Source of the DNA: Rhinopomastus cyanomelas
Taxonomy: Eukaryota; Chordata; Aves; Bucerotiformes; Rhinopomastidae
DNA length: 64,000 nt
Assembly: GCA_013400115.1 (NCBI GenBank)
Contig: VXBP01002815.1
Span: forward strand, 1,674,001 to 1,738,000
Direction: 5' to 3'
Part shown: one piece after another, positions 1-11,570 of the stretch
How the letters are laid out: every line of letters begins with the position of its first letter
Position numbering within the stretch: the first letter of the stretch is position 1
The notes under the pieces: model-generated
What the model was told of the DNA's origin: nothing
Database searches by the model: none
The model's input: only the letters and a program-made list of their open reading frames with translations
Made by a program: the position numbers and the translations under genes

Positions 1-1151
1 TCGAGGTCTGCGGTGTCTGTCTGTAGCCCGTCATGGCTGGTGAGCTTGCGGGGGTCTTTTCTTTTTTGGAGAGGGCTTGGAAACCACTTTCTTTCTCTCC
101 TGTAGATTATCTCAGTTCCTTGGCAGAGTAGCAATAACCCTTTTTTACACTTTTATCCAAAGCAAGGATTCTGTCAGGCTGGAGGGAAGTCCCTGCAGAG
201 TACGGCAGCCCCGCTCTTCAAACTGCCTTAAGGTTTTCAGCTGGCAAGCACAAGCTCTGGGTTCTTGCCTCTCCTCGGTCTGGGGCTGAGTGTGCTGCTC
301 TGATAGTGAAGGTTAGTGATTTATTTTTTTTCTCTGGATTCTGATGTAAATATAAATGATTTTGAAAGATTCCTTTTCTTCTGGGTTCTCTTCTGCCGGA
401 TAACATTGCTTTTCTTTTTCTTACTTCTCCTTTCTCTTGCAATACCCTCCAAGGACTGGTTGTCTCTAGCAGTTTTGGAATAAATCCTTAACTGCCCTGA
501 CCCTGGCTAGGGTTTTCCAAGGCTGAGCAGTGCTGCAGACTATTTTTAGGGTTGTAATGTGCCTTCTCTTAAGTCTTGGATAACAGTTAGTGGGCAAGTG
601 ATTAGCAGAGTACTTGGTGAGTGTTACTTTCCTTTGCCAAAATGAGCCTGGTTTGCCCTTTGTTCAGCCCTGTGAGTTTCATCCTTTCCCTCTCCTGGCT
701 GCTTGCAAAGAAGCAGAACTAAAAACAGACAAGGGAAGTGCAGATCTTGAGGACAGAAGCTACGTGTGACCTCTGTAGCACTAGGCAGTGATGTGCTTTT
801 AGGATTTGGTGCTGTTAATGGCTCTTCTCTTGAGCAGTAGCCAGCAGTGATCTTTGTCCTCGAAGCCCTGTGTGGGCAGGTGGGCTTCTCCCTTGTCTAA
901 AAGTGCAGAAGATGATGGTAGCCCCTGCCAAGAGAGCTGCCTGCACTGATGACACTGCTGCTCGCCGGGGTGTTCTTACATGAGCACACAGGGGAGAGAA
1001 GGCATCAGGCTTGTTTAGTCACTGAGAACCCTTGACTGTCTTAAGTGGCTGACTGGAGTGGCTTGTGGTGTCCTCTCAGAACCCCACACAGCTCTGCCAC
1101 GCTGCAACCTCGCTCCATCTCTTGACTTTAAACTCCGGCTGACAACTAAAT

Positions 1152-1157
1152 AATAAA
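1152..1157 (+). terminator. Candidate poly(A) signal AATAAA
   Basis: An AATAAA hexamer in the motif ctaaataataaatcc is followed by a T-rich element (gattattttgagttgtttt) 20-50 bases downstream. It is compatible with the 3' end of a + strand neighbour such as WIPI2, but that assignment is unproven. Confidence 0.25.
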
Positions 1158-3807
1158 TCCCGTGCTTGGGGGATTATTTTGAGTTGTTTTTTCCTGCAAG
1201 CTCTATCAGCTTGGCTGTGGAGCTCGTAACTGCAGAGTAAAGTACAAGTCTTGAAGTAAAGACCAGCTCGGTGATCTTGGCCACCCAGGAGCTGTCAGAT
1301 GTCTGCTTGTTCCTGACTAAAGCCGGTCGCGTTCCCCATAACATACTTGGAGGCTTGGCAAGGGCTCTGGAGTAGAGTTCGTGGTAAACACGGGGGTTTT
1401 ACAACTCCTGAGTGTAACAAAGGCCACACTACACAGGAAGATCCACCCCTTTGTGTAACTACTGCTGAAAAGTGAGAGCATCTCTTGTGCTAATTCTACC
1501 CCCTTCTTCACTCCCACACCTGATCTTCTGCAGGCGACTTGGAGATCCTGTATCTGCTGTGTTGGTGTCTTCCAGATGCTGTAGTGTCCTCCTGCTCCTC
1601 GGCCACACACTGACTCTTGACTCGCTGTGCCTGGCTTGAGTCTCTCAAATAGAAGCTGGAAGCCAGTTAAAGTCTCATGTCTTTTGCTTGTTGCTGTAAC
1701 TGGGAAGGTCTTTGTGACCAGGACAGAGCTAGTAGGGTGGAGCAGGTGCTTTCTGGTCCTGTGTGTCTCAGAGTGGTGACGGTAGCGTGTGTGTAGGTTA
1801 TAAATGTCTACTCAGATCAAATACTAACTAACACTCTTTCCCTCTGATGGCCTCAGGCCCTCAGTGACCACCCTGGCGTGGTGAGCTACCAAAGTTAGAA
1901 GCCTCTCAGGTTGGGGTTTCATCCCGATGACGCAAAGATGTGTTTTTATTTGTCTTTTTATTAGTAAAATGTGACCAGAAGTGCTGTTTGCAGCTGCATC
2001 CCCACCTGAGTGCGGAGGATGTGGTTGCACTGTTGTTTTCTGAGGATCAGGTGGTGTCTCAACGTGTCTGTTCTGATGGTCTGGTAGCCCAGGATTCCCT
2101 AGGGCAAGCCAAAAGAGGCTGTGGCCACAGGCTCCTGGTCATACGATATGGGAACACCTCTGCAGCCTCTCTCGTTTTAGCCTGACCTTCATGGGAAGGG
2201 CAGCGTTTGTTCTGTGACCGCGTGTGTGTCTGCTGAGGTACTGACTGCACTTCTTCCGAGCTCTGGGGTTTGTTTTAACTCCGTTGGAGGGGTGAGGGCA
2301 GGGACAGACAGCTGAAACAACCAAAGCTGAAAAGGGGGGGATACTTGTAGACTCAGAATCCTAAACTCAGGTCTTAGATTGCAGTGGGCTCTGTTCCCAG
2401 TGAGCCGTGGGGCTGTTTCTCTTGATGTGCAAATGGGTAGTGAGAGCTGGACTGGCCACTGTCTCGACATCTGTCTGCTTTACCCGGCTTTGTATTTCCA
2501 GTTGTGAGGCAGAAAGCTTTTATCTGCTCCCACCTCTTCTGATGTCGCTGTTTCCAAAACACAAGCGCTAGATACAAATCTAGCAGGCGAAAGGCTGGGC
2601 CTGGCAGAGGAGGAGGAGGAAGCAGAAGCACAAAGGGGTTGGTAAAAGCCATGTTGGTCGTTCAGTGACAGGCTTGCCCCGGTGTTGGGATCAGGTGTGT
2701 GCTTGTACCTGGCTGCTGCAGGTCCTGTGCCAGGGAGCTTCTTGGGTTGTTTCTGCAGAGGTGATGCTCTTAGGTCCTCCTGAATGCACATAAATACCTG
2801 AGGGGGTCTCTTAGTGCAGTGACAGAGGAAACTCTGTCTGACCTACACGTAGTAGTGCAAGAGGAATGAGCTGGAGAGGCTCAGGCAGCAGGTCAGCGTA
2901 GAGCTTTGAGAAGCCAAAGAACTCTGTTACTTCCCCTGCTCTGCCTTCTTGGCTCTGACAGTGGTGCTGACACCGAAGCAATGTGGACAGCAGAATTCCT
3001 TGCCCTGTGAGGTGGCTGAGCTCTTCGTGACACCACTTGCAGAGCAACGGGTGTCTTTGTGCAGAGAGGATGGGTGGGGATGAATCACAGCAGAGGAGCT
3101 TCATGCCCTGTGCTCCAGCTGTCCTGATTTAACGCCTTGATTTAACCTGCAAACTATGGAGTGTCCTCTCCACACGTGCAGAGCAGGCCTTGCTTTTCCT
3201 GGAATCCATGCCGTGCCGGGAAAGGCTTGCGATGAAGACAGCGTGGCTCTGCCTGTAAATAACTCCTGTCAGATTCCAGTTGCACAACCAGAGGAATTCG
3301 GCAGATTCCTAGTTTATCTTTCCTAACCATGCCTTGCCTCTGCTTTAACACCCTTCACGTTGGCCAACCTCATCCTACCCTGCCTGGAAAATAACAGACC
3401 AGAGGTTGTTTTCTCCTTACTCTGGCTTCCAGGCAGCTACAGCTGCGCTCGTTCCAGCTGTGTCAGTGCTGCGGCTGCAGCAGCTCGTCCGCCGATCCCC
3501 CCAGCCGCCGCCTTTGCATGCGTCCGACTCCTTTCTCAGGAGCTGGGGAGCTGTTCCCGTAGCTCTGGCTTCCTGTAGGGTGTTGACTCAGCCCTTTGCC
3601 TACCTGGATCTCTTTCACCTCTTGCATTTTGCTTCCTCACCTGGAGAAAGGAAAACCCAACCCTGCCCGCCGCAGTGCTCACTTGCTCTGTTCGGTAGCT
3701 GCGTCGATAAGTGGAAGCAACCAAATCTGTCTGACATTCCACCCGGCCGGGTGTCTGGCTCTCGCCGCTCGCCCATCGCTCTTTGTAATTTTATAACTGC
3801 CTAAGGA

Positions 3808-3813
3808 ATTAAA
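3808..3813 (+). terminator. Candidate poly(A) signal ATTAAA
   Basis: An ATTAAA hexamer is followed within about 30 bases by GT-rich sequence (tgtgttgtgataag, ctctgtgtcc), the usual layout of a vertebrate cleavage site. It could end a + strand transcript entering from the left, but no exon in this window ties to it. Confidence 0.25.
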
Positions 3814-4784
3814 TCTGTGTTGTGATAAGTACTCTGTGTCCTCTTCCTTTCGTTTACTGCTTGGACCTGGGGCTGAGGTCGGGGAGATGCTGCCTGTGTT
3901 CGGCCCAAACCAAACCACCGGTCCGAGCTGTTTCGAAAGACGCCGTCGGCTTGGGTTGTGCAGGGGCTTGGGGGGACCAGCTGGGTTTCTCCTGCCACAT
4001 TTTGCTTGGAAATGTGATTTGTTTCCCACTCTTGCTCTTCCTCTACGCTGCTCTTCACAGGATTTGCACTCATTCATTTTTCTCCTGCTCCTCAGGTGAG
4101 TTTAGGTAGCTTCCTTCACTTTCTGTCACGGGTGCCATCCCCAGCACTCTCTCACGTAGGCACCCTGCTGCTCCGCTGGCTCTCCACGCTTGTTCCTTCA
4201 AGCCCAGGAGGAGGATCTGGAGTGAGCCCATGCTGGTGGGTGAGGAGACATCCCCTGTCGCTCTTTTGAAGAACCACCACAAACACTTTTTGGTTGGGGT
4301 GGGCAAGAGCAGAAAAAGCCTTTCTGGCAACGGTGGAGGATGCGGTGATGAGACTCTGTTCTCCTGCTTGATTGTTTCACAGCGAGGCCTCAGCTGTGAA
4401 GCTGCAGCCATCTCCTGATCCAGCTCTGGAGAGCAGTGGTGTCCTGTCAGCACCATTCGTGTGGCTCCGTTTGCTTCGGGCAAAACTGGTGATGTTAGCT
4501 CAGATGAGCGTTTCTGACCTGTTCATGTGGCTGCTGGTGATGTTTCCTCTCTTCTGCCTGGAGCAAACTGAATGTCTCAGAGGAGCTTCTGGTGGATTCC
4601 GTAAGTAGCAGCAACTACCAGCCGCAGTAGTACCAACAACTCTGTTAGCCCTCATACTCTGGATGGATGTGGTTCATCCAGACGCTCTGATGTTTTGGGA
4701 AGTCTGGGTGTCTCTCTCTGTGCCTGCCCTAGGAAGTGTTCTCCAGTAAATTCTCCAGAAATCAGGAAAAACTAGTGAAAGAGC

Positions 4785-4962
4785 AGTTAAGCACTGGAAC
4801 AGGCTGCCCAGGGAGGTGCTGGAGTCCCCATCCCTGGATGGGTTTGAAAGGCAGTAGATGTGGCACATGGCCTGGTGGTGGTCATGGAGGTGTTGGGTTG
4901 AAGGTTGGAGTTGATGGTCTTAGAGATCCTTTCCAACCTTAATGATTCTGTGATTCTGTAAA
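4785..4962 (+). mobile_element. CR1 LINE 3' fragment (sense +)
   Basis: The sequence runs through the CR1 3' region (gcactggaacaggctgccca, then gatcctttccaaccttaatg) and ends in the octamer pair attctgtgattctgt. This is the hallmark 3' end of chicken repeat 1. The copy is 5'-truncated, as most CR1 copies are. Confidence 0.88.
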
Positions 4963-5429
4963 TATGGGTGTGAGAGTCCAGTCCTGGCTCAACCAGCCCA
5001 ACTGATGGGCTTTGGCTGCGCAGAGGCTCCCACCTCAGCCTCACTGGTTTGCAGCAGAGCCCCTTTGGCGCAGTGTCACGGATGTTTGAGGGCAAGGGGT
5101 TAGAAAGTGGACGCTGGGGTGGGGTGGGGGGAGCAGCAGACTGAGGTGGGCACCAGCGCTGTTCCCATCCTGCCTCAGTTTGGGAGCAGCTTGTCCCTCC
5201 CAGTCCCTGTGCTCCCCATGCCTGGGTGTGCACCTTTCCCACCTCACTGACCCCAGGCAAGTCCCGTCCGATCCCTTGGCAGAGACTTCAGCTGATTCCT
5301 GGTGCTGTGTGAGCTAATGAGGACTTTCTGCCCAGCATCCTAGAGCTGAGGAACTCTGATACCTGCTGTCCCAGCACCTTTACACCTGGGGTTTGTGGTT
5401 GTAGCAGCGTCTTGGAGTCATGGTTTAGT

Positions 5430-5512
5430 GGGCAGGGTGATGTTGGGCTGATGGGTGGACTTGATCTTGGAGGTTTCTTCCAACCTTTCTGAGTCTCACT
5501 GAGTTACGGTTC
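5430..5512 (+). mobile_element. Degenerate CR1 3' remnant (sense +)
   Basis: The words gatgttgggctgatgggt and ggaggtttcttccaaccttt match the terminal part of CR1 in sense orientation. The closing octamers have decayed (tctgagtctcactgag), so this is an old copy. Confidence 0.55.
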
Positions 5513-5939
5513 GTTGTAAAGGATTGGGAGATGGCCAAGCCCATAAAATAGCCTGATGGGTTTGGACAGTGGTTTGGAGTCCTGGAGAGTCCTGGGAGAG
5601 GGAGACTTGTGTTTGCCCAGCCCAGGTTGGGGCGACGCTGCCGGGGGAGGGCACCACGGGGGAACAGTCCCGCTCTGTCCAGCGTGGGTGAGCAGTCCTG
5701 GCAAAGCCCTTCCTGGCGCTTCGGTGCCTGGTTCCTCAGCAGCTCTCCTTCAGGGCTGATGTTTCATCTGTGGAGGGCAGTCAGAGCAATAACTGAGTGG
5801 AAATCTGGTCCTGCTGCTTGTGAAGATGGGGAGACTCGGGGGGGCTGTGGCCTCCCACTGCACAGCTACTAGATGGTGGTACAGGATGTCCCAGCTCCTC
5901 CTTGGCAGCACGCAGCACGCCGCCCCTAGAACCATCAGT

Positions 5940-6250
5940 CTCCTTCCCATCTTTCCCTGGGAGCAACTCCTTCATCTTCTGGAGCATCCCTGCTCCTTCC
6001 CCTGCAGCATCTCGGCCATCTCCCCATGAATCACCCAGGGGTTTCTCCTCTTTTCTCTGGGAGCATCCCAGTCATCTGCCCCTGGAGCATCCCTACTCCT
6101 TCCTGACAGCATCTTGACCTTCTGCCTCTGGAACATCCATCTTCCTTCCTTTCCTGGCAGCATCCCAGCCTTTCCCCCCCAGGTCCCAGAGCATCTCGCC
6201 TCTTCCCTTGCTCTCTCTTGGAGCATCTCTCAGCCCACTTCTGCAGCAGG
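5940..6250. repeat. Degenerate minisatellite with ggagcatc/gcatc words
   Basis: The words ggagcatccctgctcctt, cagcatctcggccatctcc, ggagcatcccagtcatc, ggagcatccctactcc, cagcatcttgacc, cagcatcccagcc and ggagcatctctcagcc recur at roughly 25-45 bp intervals. The spacing is irregular and copies differ, so it is an old tandem array. A similar gagcatc-bearing array lies at 14505-14720. Confidence 0.6.
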
Positions 6251-6639
6251 GACCTTCAGTGCCTGCTCAGGGCACCTTCTCGGCAGCGGTGCTTGATGAC
6301 TCAGAGCAGGGTAGAGAAGAATGATGATAATGGTCTGTGTCTGCCAGAGCTACTTGGGGATGCAGAGGGTCTTGGCTGCTCTTGGTGTCACCCGCCTCCT
6401 GTCTGGGAAAGCTGCTGGGAGGCTGGAGATAGGGCCTTGTCTGCAGCTTTGGGCTTGAGGAGCTCAGGTAGGACCGGGCCAGAGCAGAGGTGGCTTTAGC
6501 TGTGTCTCCAGGTCAGTCACTATAGCACCCCTCTGCCCTGTTCCTCTGAGCAAATCCTATTGCAGCTTTTGAAACTGGACCCAAAATCAAGTCCTCCTGG
6601 CAGGAGGGGGCAAAGCTCTGGGCTTTACCCAGCCCCCCA

Positions 6640-6718
6640 GCCAGGAAGGATTGGACTGGATGATCTTTCGAGGTCCCTTCCAATCCCTGATGTTCTGTGA
6701 CACTGTGAGTGCAAACCC
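6640..6718 (+). mobile_element. CR1 3' fragment (sense +)
   Basis: The sequence gattggactggatgatcttt, then cgaggtcccttccaatccct and gttctgtgacactgtgag, is the last ~75 bp of a CR1 element with a mutated octamer terminus. Confidence 0.75.
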
Positions 6719-8280
6719 TGCACTGTGGCCCCTCTCCACAGGGTTCTGCCTGTTGGCCTCTGCTCCAGGTGCCCCTGGGGACTGGACCCCCTGATCCTCC
6801 AGCATTTGCTCTGTGTGGCCACCAAGCACAGCAAGATCCCCGGGAGCATCTCTCCTCTCCTCGCCCAAAACCAGCGTTGGCAATGAAAGTGGAGGGGGGG
6901 GGGAGGTGGAGCAGAAGCTGTTATCTCGCTCCTCGGGTAGGAAACAGCCCTTCATCTCCCCCGGGGCTGTTTGCGTTTCCAGAGGTCAGGATGCTCCTCT
7001 TTCATCATCTGCAGCGGGTTATTAAAAGTCTGTCTGGAAACAAAACGCTGCGAAGGCACAAAGATGGTCTCTGCAGGCTCTAATCGACTGCTCCTTCATC
7101 GCTGATTTCCCTGGCTGCTGGAGGACGCTGGAGCGAGGAGCTACAGGTACCTCTGGAGCTGCTCCAACCGCAGCTCCCGGCGGGTCCCCTCGGAGCAGGG
7201 GGGGTGGTTTGCACCCCGGCAGCCAGGCACAAGCTCAGCCTGAGGCAGGACGCTGCGGCAGGGATAACTCAATCACCGCCTCCCCGCAAGCCCTGCGCGC
7301 TGCCAGCTCCAGGACCTCGGCCTGGCCCCAGCAATCCAATTCAGCCCCAGTTAAAGAAGCCTCTGGCAGCGCCCAGCTCGGCCGGTGTCGGGGTTCGCCG
7401 GGCCCCCCGCTCGCTTTGTTTCCTCAGCTGCCGCCTCTGCCCTCCCCGAGCTCGGCGCTGCTGCTTGTTTACGTTGGAGCTGGCGTCGCCAGATGCACTG
7501 GGGGAGATTCAATTACCTGCCGAGAGCCATCACGGGGGTTGGGTTTATTTGCTTTATTTTTTTCGATTTCTTTTTCCTTAGCCTGGGGGGGGATGTTGCT
7601 CTTTCTGTGGTTTGGGGTTGGTTTTGTGCGTTTCCACTTTTGCTTTTAAGGGAGACCCTTAAGGGGATGGGTGAAGCGGCAGCAGCGCTGGGTGAAAAGA
7701 AAACCTAGCTGGACCCAAAAGCAGAGTCGAGGGCTGGAGGAGGAGGGGTAAATAAATCAATAAATAAGTAGCCCTGTTTATTAAATCAAACAGCCGGGTA
7801 GAAAAATTATCTCTGGGAAGAAAAGCGGCTCCCGGGACTATTTTTAGCTCTTTTTATTCTTATTCTTCCTCCTTTCCCCAGCCCATGCAGGCTGTGGGGT
7901 CGGTGTGGCTCAGCCCTGCTGTTCTCCCTCTCCTCTCGAGTGCCAGGTGATGATTTTGTCTGGTTTTGTGGGTTTTCAGGGGTTTGTGGGGGTTTTTTTG
8001 CGGAGGCAGCGGGAAGGGCTGCGCCAGGCTGGAGGAGCTGGGCAGGCGCCACCCTCAGCCCTGCCTGGGAAAACTTGGTGGGGGAAGAGAGGGCTGCTCT
8101 GTCAGCCCCGGGGCTACCCCAGGGGTGCCCGTGGGTTCCCCTTCCTTCCTCAGCAGCTTCAGGGGGTGTTGTACCCCCCTCTCCAAAGTCCCGTTGCCAG
8201 GATCCTGGGTGGCTGCTGTTGTTGGGCTCCCTGCAGCTCCAAGGCAGGAGTCACCTCTGGTGCTTTTCCATCCTTTGTGA

Positions 8281-8815
8281 GCCTCCTGCTGTTGGTCTCC
8301 AGGGCTCCTTCACCCCTGGTTGATGCCTTTTGGGTTTGCAAGCCTCCTGCTGTTGGTCTCCAGGGATCCTTCACCCCTGGTTGATGCCTTTTGGGTTTGC
8401 CAGCCTCCTGCTGTGGGTCTTCAGTGCTCCTTCACCCCTGGTTGATCCCTTTTGGGTTTGTGAGCCTCCTGCTGTGGGTCTCCAGTGCTCCTTCACCCCT
8501 GGTTGATCCCTTTGGGTTTGCGAGCCTCCTGCTGTTGGTCTCCAGGGCTCCTTCACCCCTGGTTGATGCCTTTTGGGTTTGCAAGCCTCCTGCTGTTGGT
8601 CTCCAGGGCTCCTTCACCCCTGGTTGATCCCTTTTGGGTTTGTGAGCCTCCTGCTGTGGGTCTCCAGTGCTCCTTCACCCCTGGTTGATCCCTTTGGGTT
8701 TGCGAGCCTCCTGCTGTTGGTCTCCAGGGCTCCTTCACCCCTGGTTGATGCCTTTTGGGTTTGCAAGCCTCCTGCTGTTGGTCTCCAGGGCTCCTTCACC
8801 CCTGGTCCATGCCTT
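8281..8815. repeat. Minisatellite, about nine 60-61 bp units with a 3-unit higher-order period
   Basis: Units begin with gcctcctgctg at 8281, 8342, 8403, 8464, 8524, 8585, 8646, 8706 and 8767. Each contains the core ctccttcacccctggttgat. Unit variants recur in order: units starting at 8403, 8464 and 8524 match those at 8585, 8646 and 8706 (tgtggg/cagtg/gatccc variants followed by the tgttgg/cagggc variant). The array therefore has a ~182 bp higher-order period of 61+60+61. No spacers separate the units. Open frames across it on both strands follow from the repeat and are not genes. Confidence 0.95.
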
Positions 8816-9004
8816 CTGAGTCCTCCTCCACCCCCTGGGCACCATCACTCCTCAACCCAGCCCCGCACGACTTTCCTTTGCTGCCCTAAAGGTGCTGCAG
8901 CGTTCCCCATCACCTCCCTCCTGGACGGTGCCGCTGCCTCAGGACCCCTCTCCGCACGAGCGTCCCCGTGGGGTCCCATCTTTGTGCCCTTCTGGAAGAA
9001 ACCC

Positions 9005-9325
9005 GTCATTCTTATTCAATTAGCAATTTCACACACAATCAGGTGATCGCTGTAAGAGGATTTCCTATAAGGCAGGATTTGAATAACCGGCCTACGAGCA
9101 ATATAGTCCCTTAACTGGTTTATTCCTTTATCAGATATTATTCCCCCCCACCCCCCTCCCCTAAGCACTTTAATGCATTTCCTTCCCCATTGTCAACACT
9201 TCTCTCCGCGCTCTTCCTCCCTCCCCAGGCTTATGCAAATCCCCCGTAAGACGTTTAGCGCGCCGTGGGTGTCACTAGTGCCGGCATCTTCGCGACAGCA
9301 TTAGGCTTCATGCCGCTCGGCTGAT
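9005..9325. promoter_or_regulatory. Candidate conserved non-coding element (octamer/homeodomain words)
   Basis: This is an AT-rich island in GC-rich surroundings. It contains tattcaattagcaattt, taatgcattt, a POU-octamer match cttatgcaaatc near 9231-9242, and a CpG-rich tail (gtttagcgcgccgtgg, cttcgcgacag). Dense developmental transcription-factor words with unusual composition are typical of vertebrate non-coding enhancers. Conservation cannot be checked from this sequence alone. Confidence 0.35.
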
Positions 9326-9675
9326 TAAAAAGGGGGGGTGATGGGGGTGGTGGGGCCAGCCCGGCTCCCCAGCCCCCTTTCAGCCATCGCTGTGGGGCCA
9401 GGGAAGGGGCCCCCAGGCAAGGAGGCTGCATTTGTTTTTCCTAGAGAACAAGGTGGAGCTGGAAGTAGCTCTTTTGTGAGCGGTGGGGTTGAGCTGCTGG
9501 TGGCTGTTTGCTGCCCTGTGGCCCAGCTTTCGGGGTGCCTCGAGCTATTAAATGTCTGTGGGGTGGGGTGTGAGAGGAGGAGGCTCCATCAGACCTGGCT
9601 CGCTGCCCTCTGGGGGTCTTGTTTTGATGGAGCTGAACAGGGGTCTGATGGAGCTGCTGGAGGGCTGCCTTGGGA

Positions 9676-9790
9676 GAACATAGAATCATTAGGGATTGGA
9701 AGGGACCTGGAAAGATCATCCAGTCCAACCCTGCTGCCGGAGCAGGATCCTCCAGACCAAGGCACACAGGAACACATCCAGGTGGGTCTG
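9676..9790 (-). mobile_element. CR1 3' fragment (antisense on +)
   Basis: Reading +, it begins catagaatcattagggattg, then ggaagggacctggaaagatc and atccagtccaaccctgctgc. This is the reverse complement of the CR1 3' terminus, so the element points to the minus strand. The copy is truncated. Confidence 0.85.
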
Positions 9791-9937
9791 ATGCTGTTCC
9801 CCGTTTGCCTTGGTGGGGTGTTCACTCTGAAACCTCCTGCAAACCTCTGGGACGCTGGAGAAGGGGAAGCGTGAGGAGGGCAGCACATGGGGAGCAGCCA
9901 AAGGGACTGTGATGCCTGGGAATCACGTTTCCCCATG

Positions 9938-10015
9938 ATCACAGAACGTTAGGGGTTGGAAGGGACCTGGAAAGACCATCCAGTCCAACCCTGCTGCCAG
10001 AGCAGGATCAGCGTG
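9938..10015 (-). mobile_element. CR1 3' fragment (antisense on +)
   Basis: The start gatcacagaacgttagggg, then ttggaagggacctggaaaga and ccatccagtccaaccctg, matches the same subfamily as the copy ending near 9790, only 150 bp away and in the same orientation. The two could be separate insertions or a local duplication. Confidence 0.82.
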
Positions 10016-10219
10016 GCTCAGCCTTTGTGGCTGCTGGCAAGACCCTTTGGGAGCTTGGCAGGGGACGGGGGGAAGTCCCAATCTGAGGGTGTCTGCCACC
10101 AATTTTCTCCTTCCACAGAACAGCATCTCTCCTCTCAACCAGAGTCTTTAACTAGCCCCGTGAGCGGGAGCGAGCTGAACCGGCCCTGCCCGGGGCCGTT
10201 GTTTCCTCTCCAGCCGCTG

Positions 10220-10350
10220 CTGATTGTCTCCTTCTTCACGCGGTCCTGCCGCCCCGCCTGTGCGAGCAGCAATTATGCAAAGTTGCAATCAAGGAGCTGA
10301 ATTAGCAGCTCATCTTGGATTAATTAGTGATGGATGCAAATCTCTTCCAA
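10220..10350. promoter_or_regulatory. Candidate conserved non-coding element
   Basis: The run holds gcagcaattatgcaaagttg, aattagcagctcatcttgg, attaattagtgatggatg and gcaaatctcttcc. It therefore has TAATTA-type homeodomain sites and two octamer-like ATGCAAA words within 80 bp, in otherwise GC-rich DNA about 4 kb upstream of the presumed SLC29A4 first exon. The enhancer role is inferred from composition only. Confidence 0.35.
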
Positions 10351-11294
10351 CAAAGAGGCTGGGGCTGGGAGTGGAAATGCAAAGGCCGTGAGTATCCTCC
10401 AGCTCTCCCACACTGGGGGTGGGAGGGATGCGCAGAGCAGCCCCTCGTAGGAGCATCCATACAGCCTTGGGGTGAGGGCTGGATGCCCCAGAAGTGATGC
10501 TCAGCTCCTCCATCTCCTCGGAGCATCCAAACCCAGCGCTCTGGGTTCTGCACGACGACTCCTCCCAGTCCTGTTGCAAAGCCTGGGGAAAGCCCAGTTA
10601 ATCCCCACAGCCTCCAGTGCCGAGCTCCCGCCAGCACCGGGGATTTCTGTTGCCCTGCAATCGGATTGTGACAAACCCCTCCACTTGCACTGAGCAAATT
10701 CCCCGGCTACTCCCTGCTCCTCGCAGGCCCTGATAATCCCCCAGGCGTGACTCTGGCCAAGAGACAACCTCCCTGATTAATCCCCACGGGCTCGGTGCAA
10801 AGCCGGTGCTGCCGAGGATGCTCGCGGTGCTGGCCCCGCACGCTCGGCGGGTGCTGGGAGCCGACCCTGGGGAAGGCTAGGGAGGCCAGGGTGTTATTTA
10901 GAGGAGCTTTTCCAAGAGAGAGTGGGGCCCCCCCTTTTCCTGTGAAGCGGAAGAGATGGATGCAGAGTGCTCCTGGGAGGATGTGGGATGTTTTGTCCCT
11001 TTGCCTGGTCCCCACCGCTTGGCAGCCACAGTGTCCCCAGCCTGGGTGGTGCAGAGGGGACCTGGCACTGGGTGCAGAACACCCAGGGCACCTCAGCAGG
11101 GATAAGGAGCTGGGTTTTCCTCTCCTTAACCAAAGGGCAGCTGGTGGCTGTGTCCATGGGATGGGGATGGCAGGGGCAGCCAACTCGGCCCCCAACCCCA
11201 AGAGTCTGAAGTTATGGCTTGGAGGTTTTGGCAGTGGGTCAGGATGCAGACACCTGGAAGGTTTCTCCTTCCCTTCCTTCTGCTGCAGAAATGA

Positions 11295-11570
11295 GTAGCA
11301 AAGGTCATCCAGTCCAACCCCCTACCCCAACCAGACCAGGTTGCCCAGAGCCCCAGGCAGCCTGACCTGGAATGGCTCCAAGGATGGGGCCTCCACCTCT
11401 TCTCTGGGCAACCTGTTCCAGGGATCCCCCACCCTCAGATTCAAGACCTTTCTCCTCCTGTCCAGCCTCAGACCATGACCCCTCGTCCTGCCGTTCCCTG
11501 CCCTTGGGAACAGCCCTCCCCAGCCTTCTGCCAGCCCCTGTAAGGTACCAGGAGGTCACTGTAAGCCCCG
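11295..11570 (-). mobile_element. CR1 fragment (antisense on +)
   Basis: It contains aaggtcatccagtccaaccc, accaggttgcccagagcccc, ctctgggcaacctgttccag, and a decayed internal part (acccctcgtcctgccgttcc, ggtaccaggaggtcactgta). It is a ~275 bp 5'-truncated CR1 pointing to the minus strand. The terminal octamers are lost. Confidence 0.85.

Larger units (their letters stand above)
1..4784. other. Left flank with no recognisable coding exon
   Basis: No open frame here resembles a known protein, and none is bounded by good splice sites in a conserved-looking frame. The stretch has candidate poly(A) signals on the + strand: AATAAA at 479-484, AATAAA at 1152-1157 followed by a T/GT-rich stretch, and ATTAAA at 3808-3813 followed by GT-rich sequence. 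In humans the gene to the left of SLC29A4 is WIPI2, transcribed in the same direction, so part of this flank may be its 3' UTR. That is inference from synteny only; I looked for the WIPI2 C-terminus and did not find it. Confidence 0.35.
4963..8280. other. Intergenic stretch with degenerate CR1 remnants and AT/GC islands
   Basis: No gene is recognised here. Contents include two further CR1 3' remnants listed separately and a G-run cluster (ggggtggggtggggggag) near 5115-5138. A degenerate repeat of the word ggagcatc spans about 5940-6250. At about 7250-7560 is a GC-rich block with embedded words such as caatccaattcag and gattcaattacc. An AT-rich patch (aaataaatcaataaataag) lies near 7748. The 7250-7560 block looks like a regulatory element but is unproven. 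Confidence 0.5.

Noticed and set aside
1..4784. Coding part of WIPI2
   Set aside because: The C-terminal WIPI2 peptide and WD-repeat exons were looked for and not found. Only a 3' UTR remains possible.
8281..8815. CRISPR-like array
   Set aside because: Units are directly contiguous with no unique spacers, and the genome is vertebrate.
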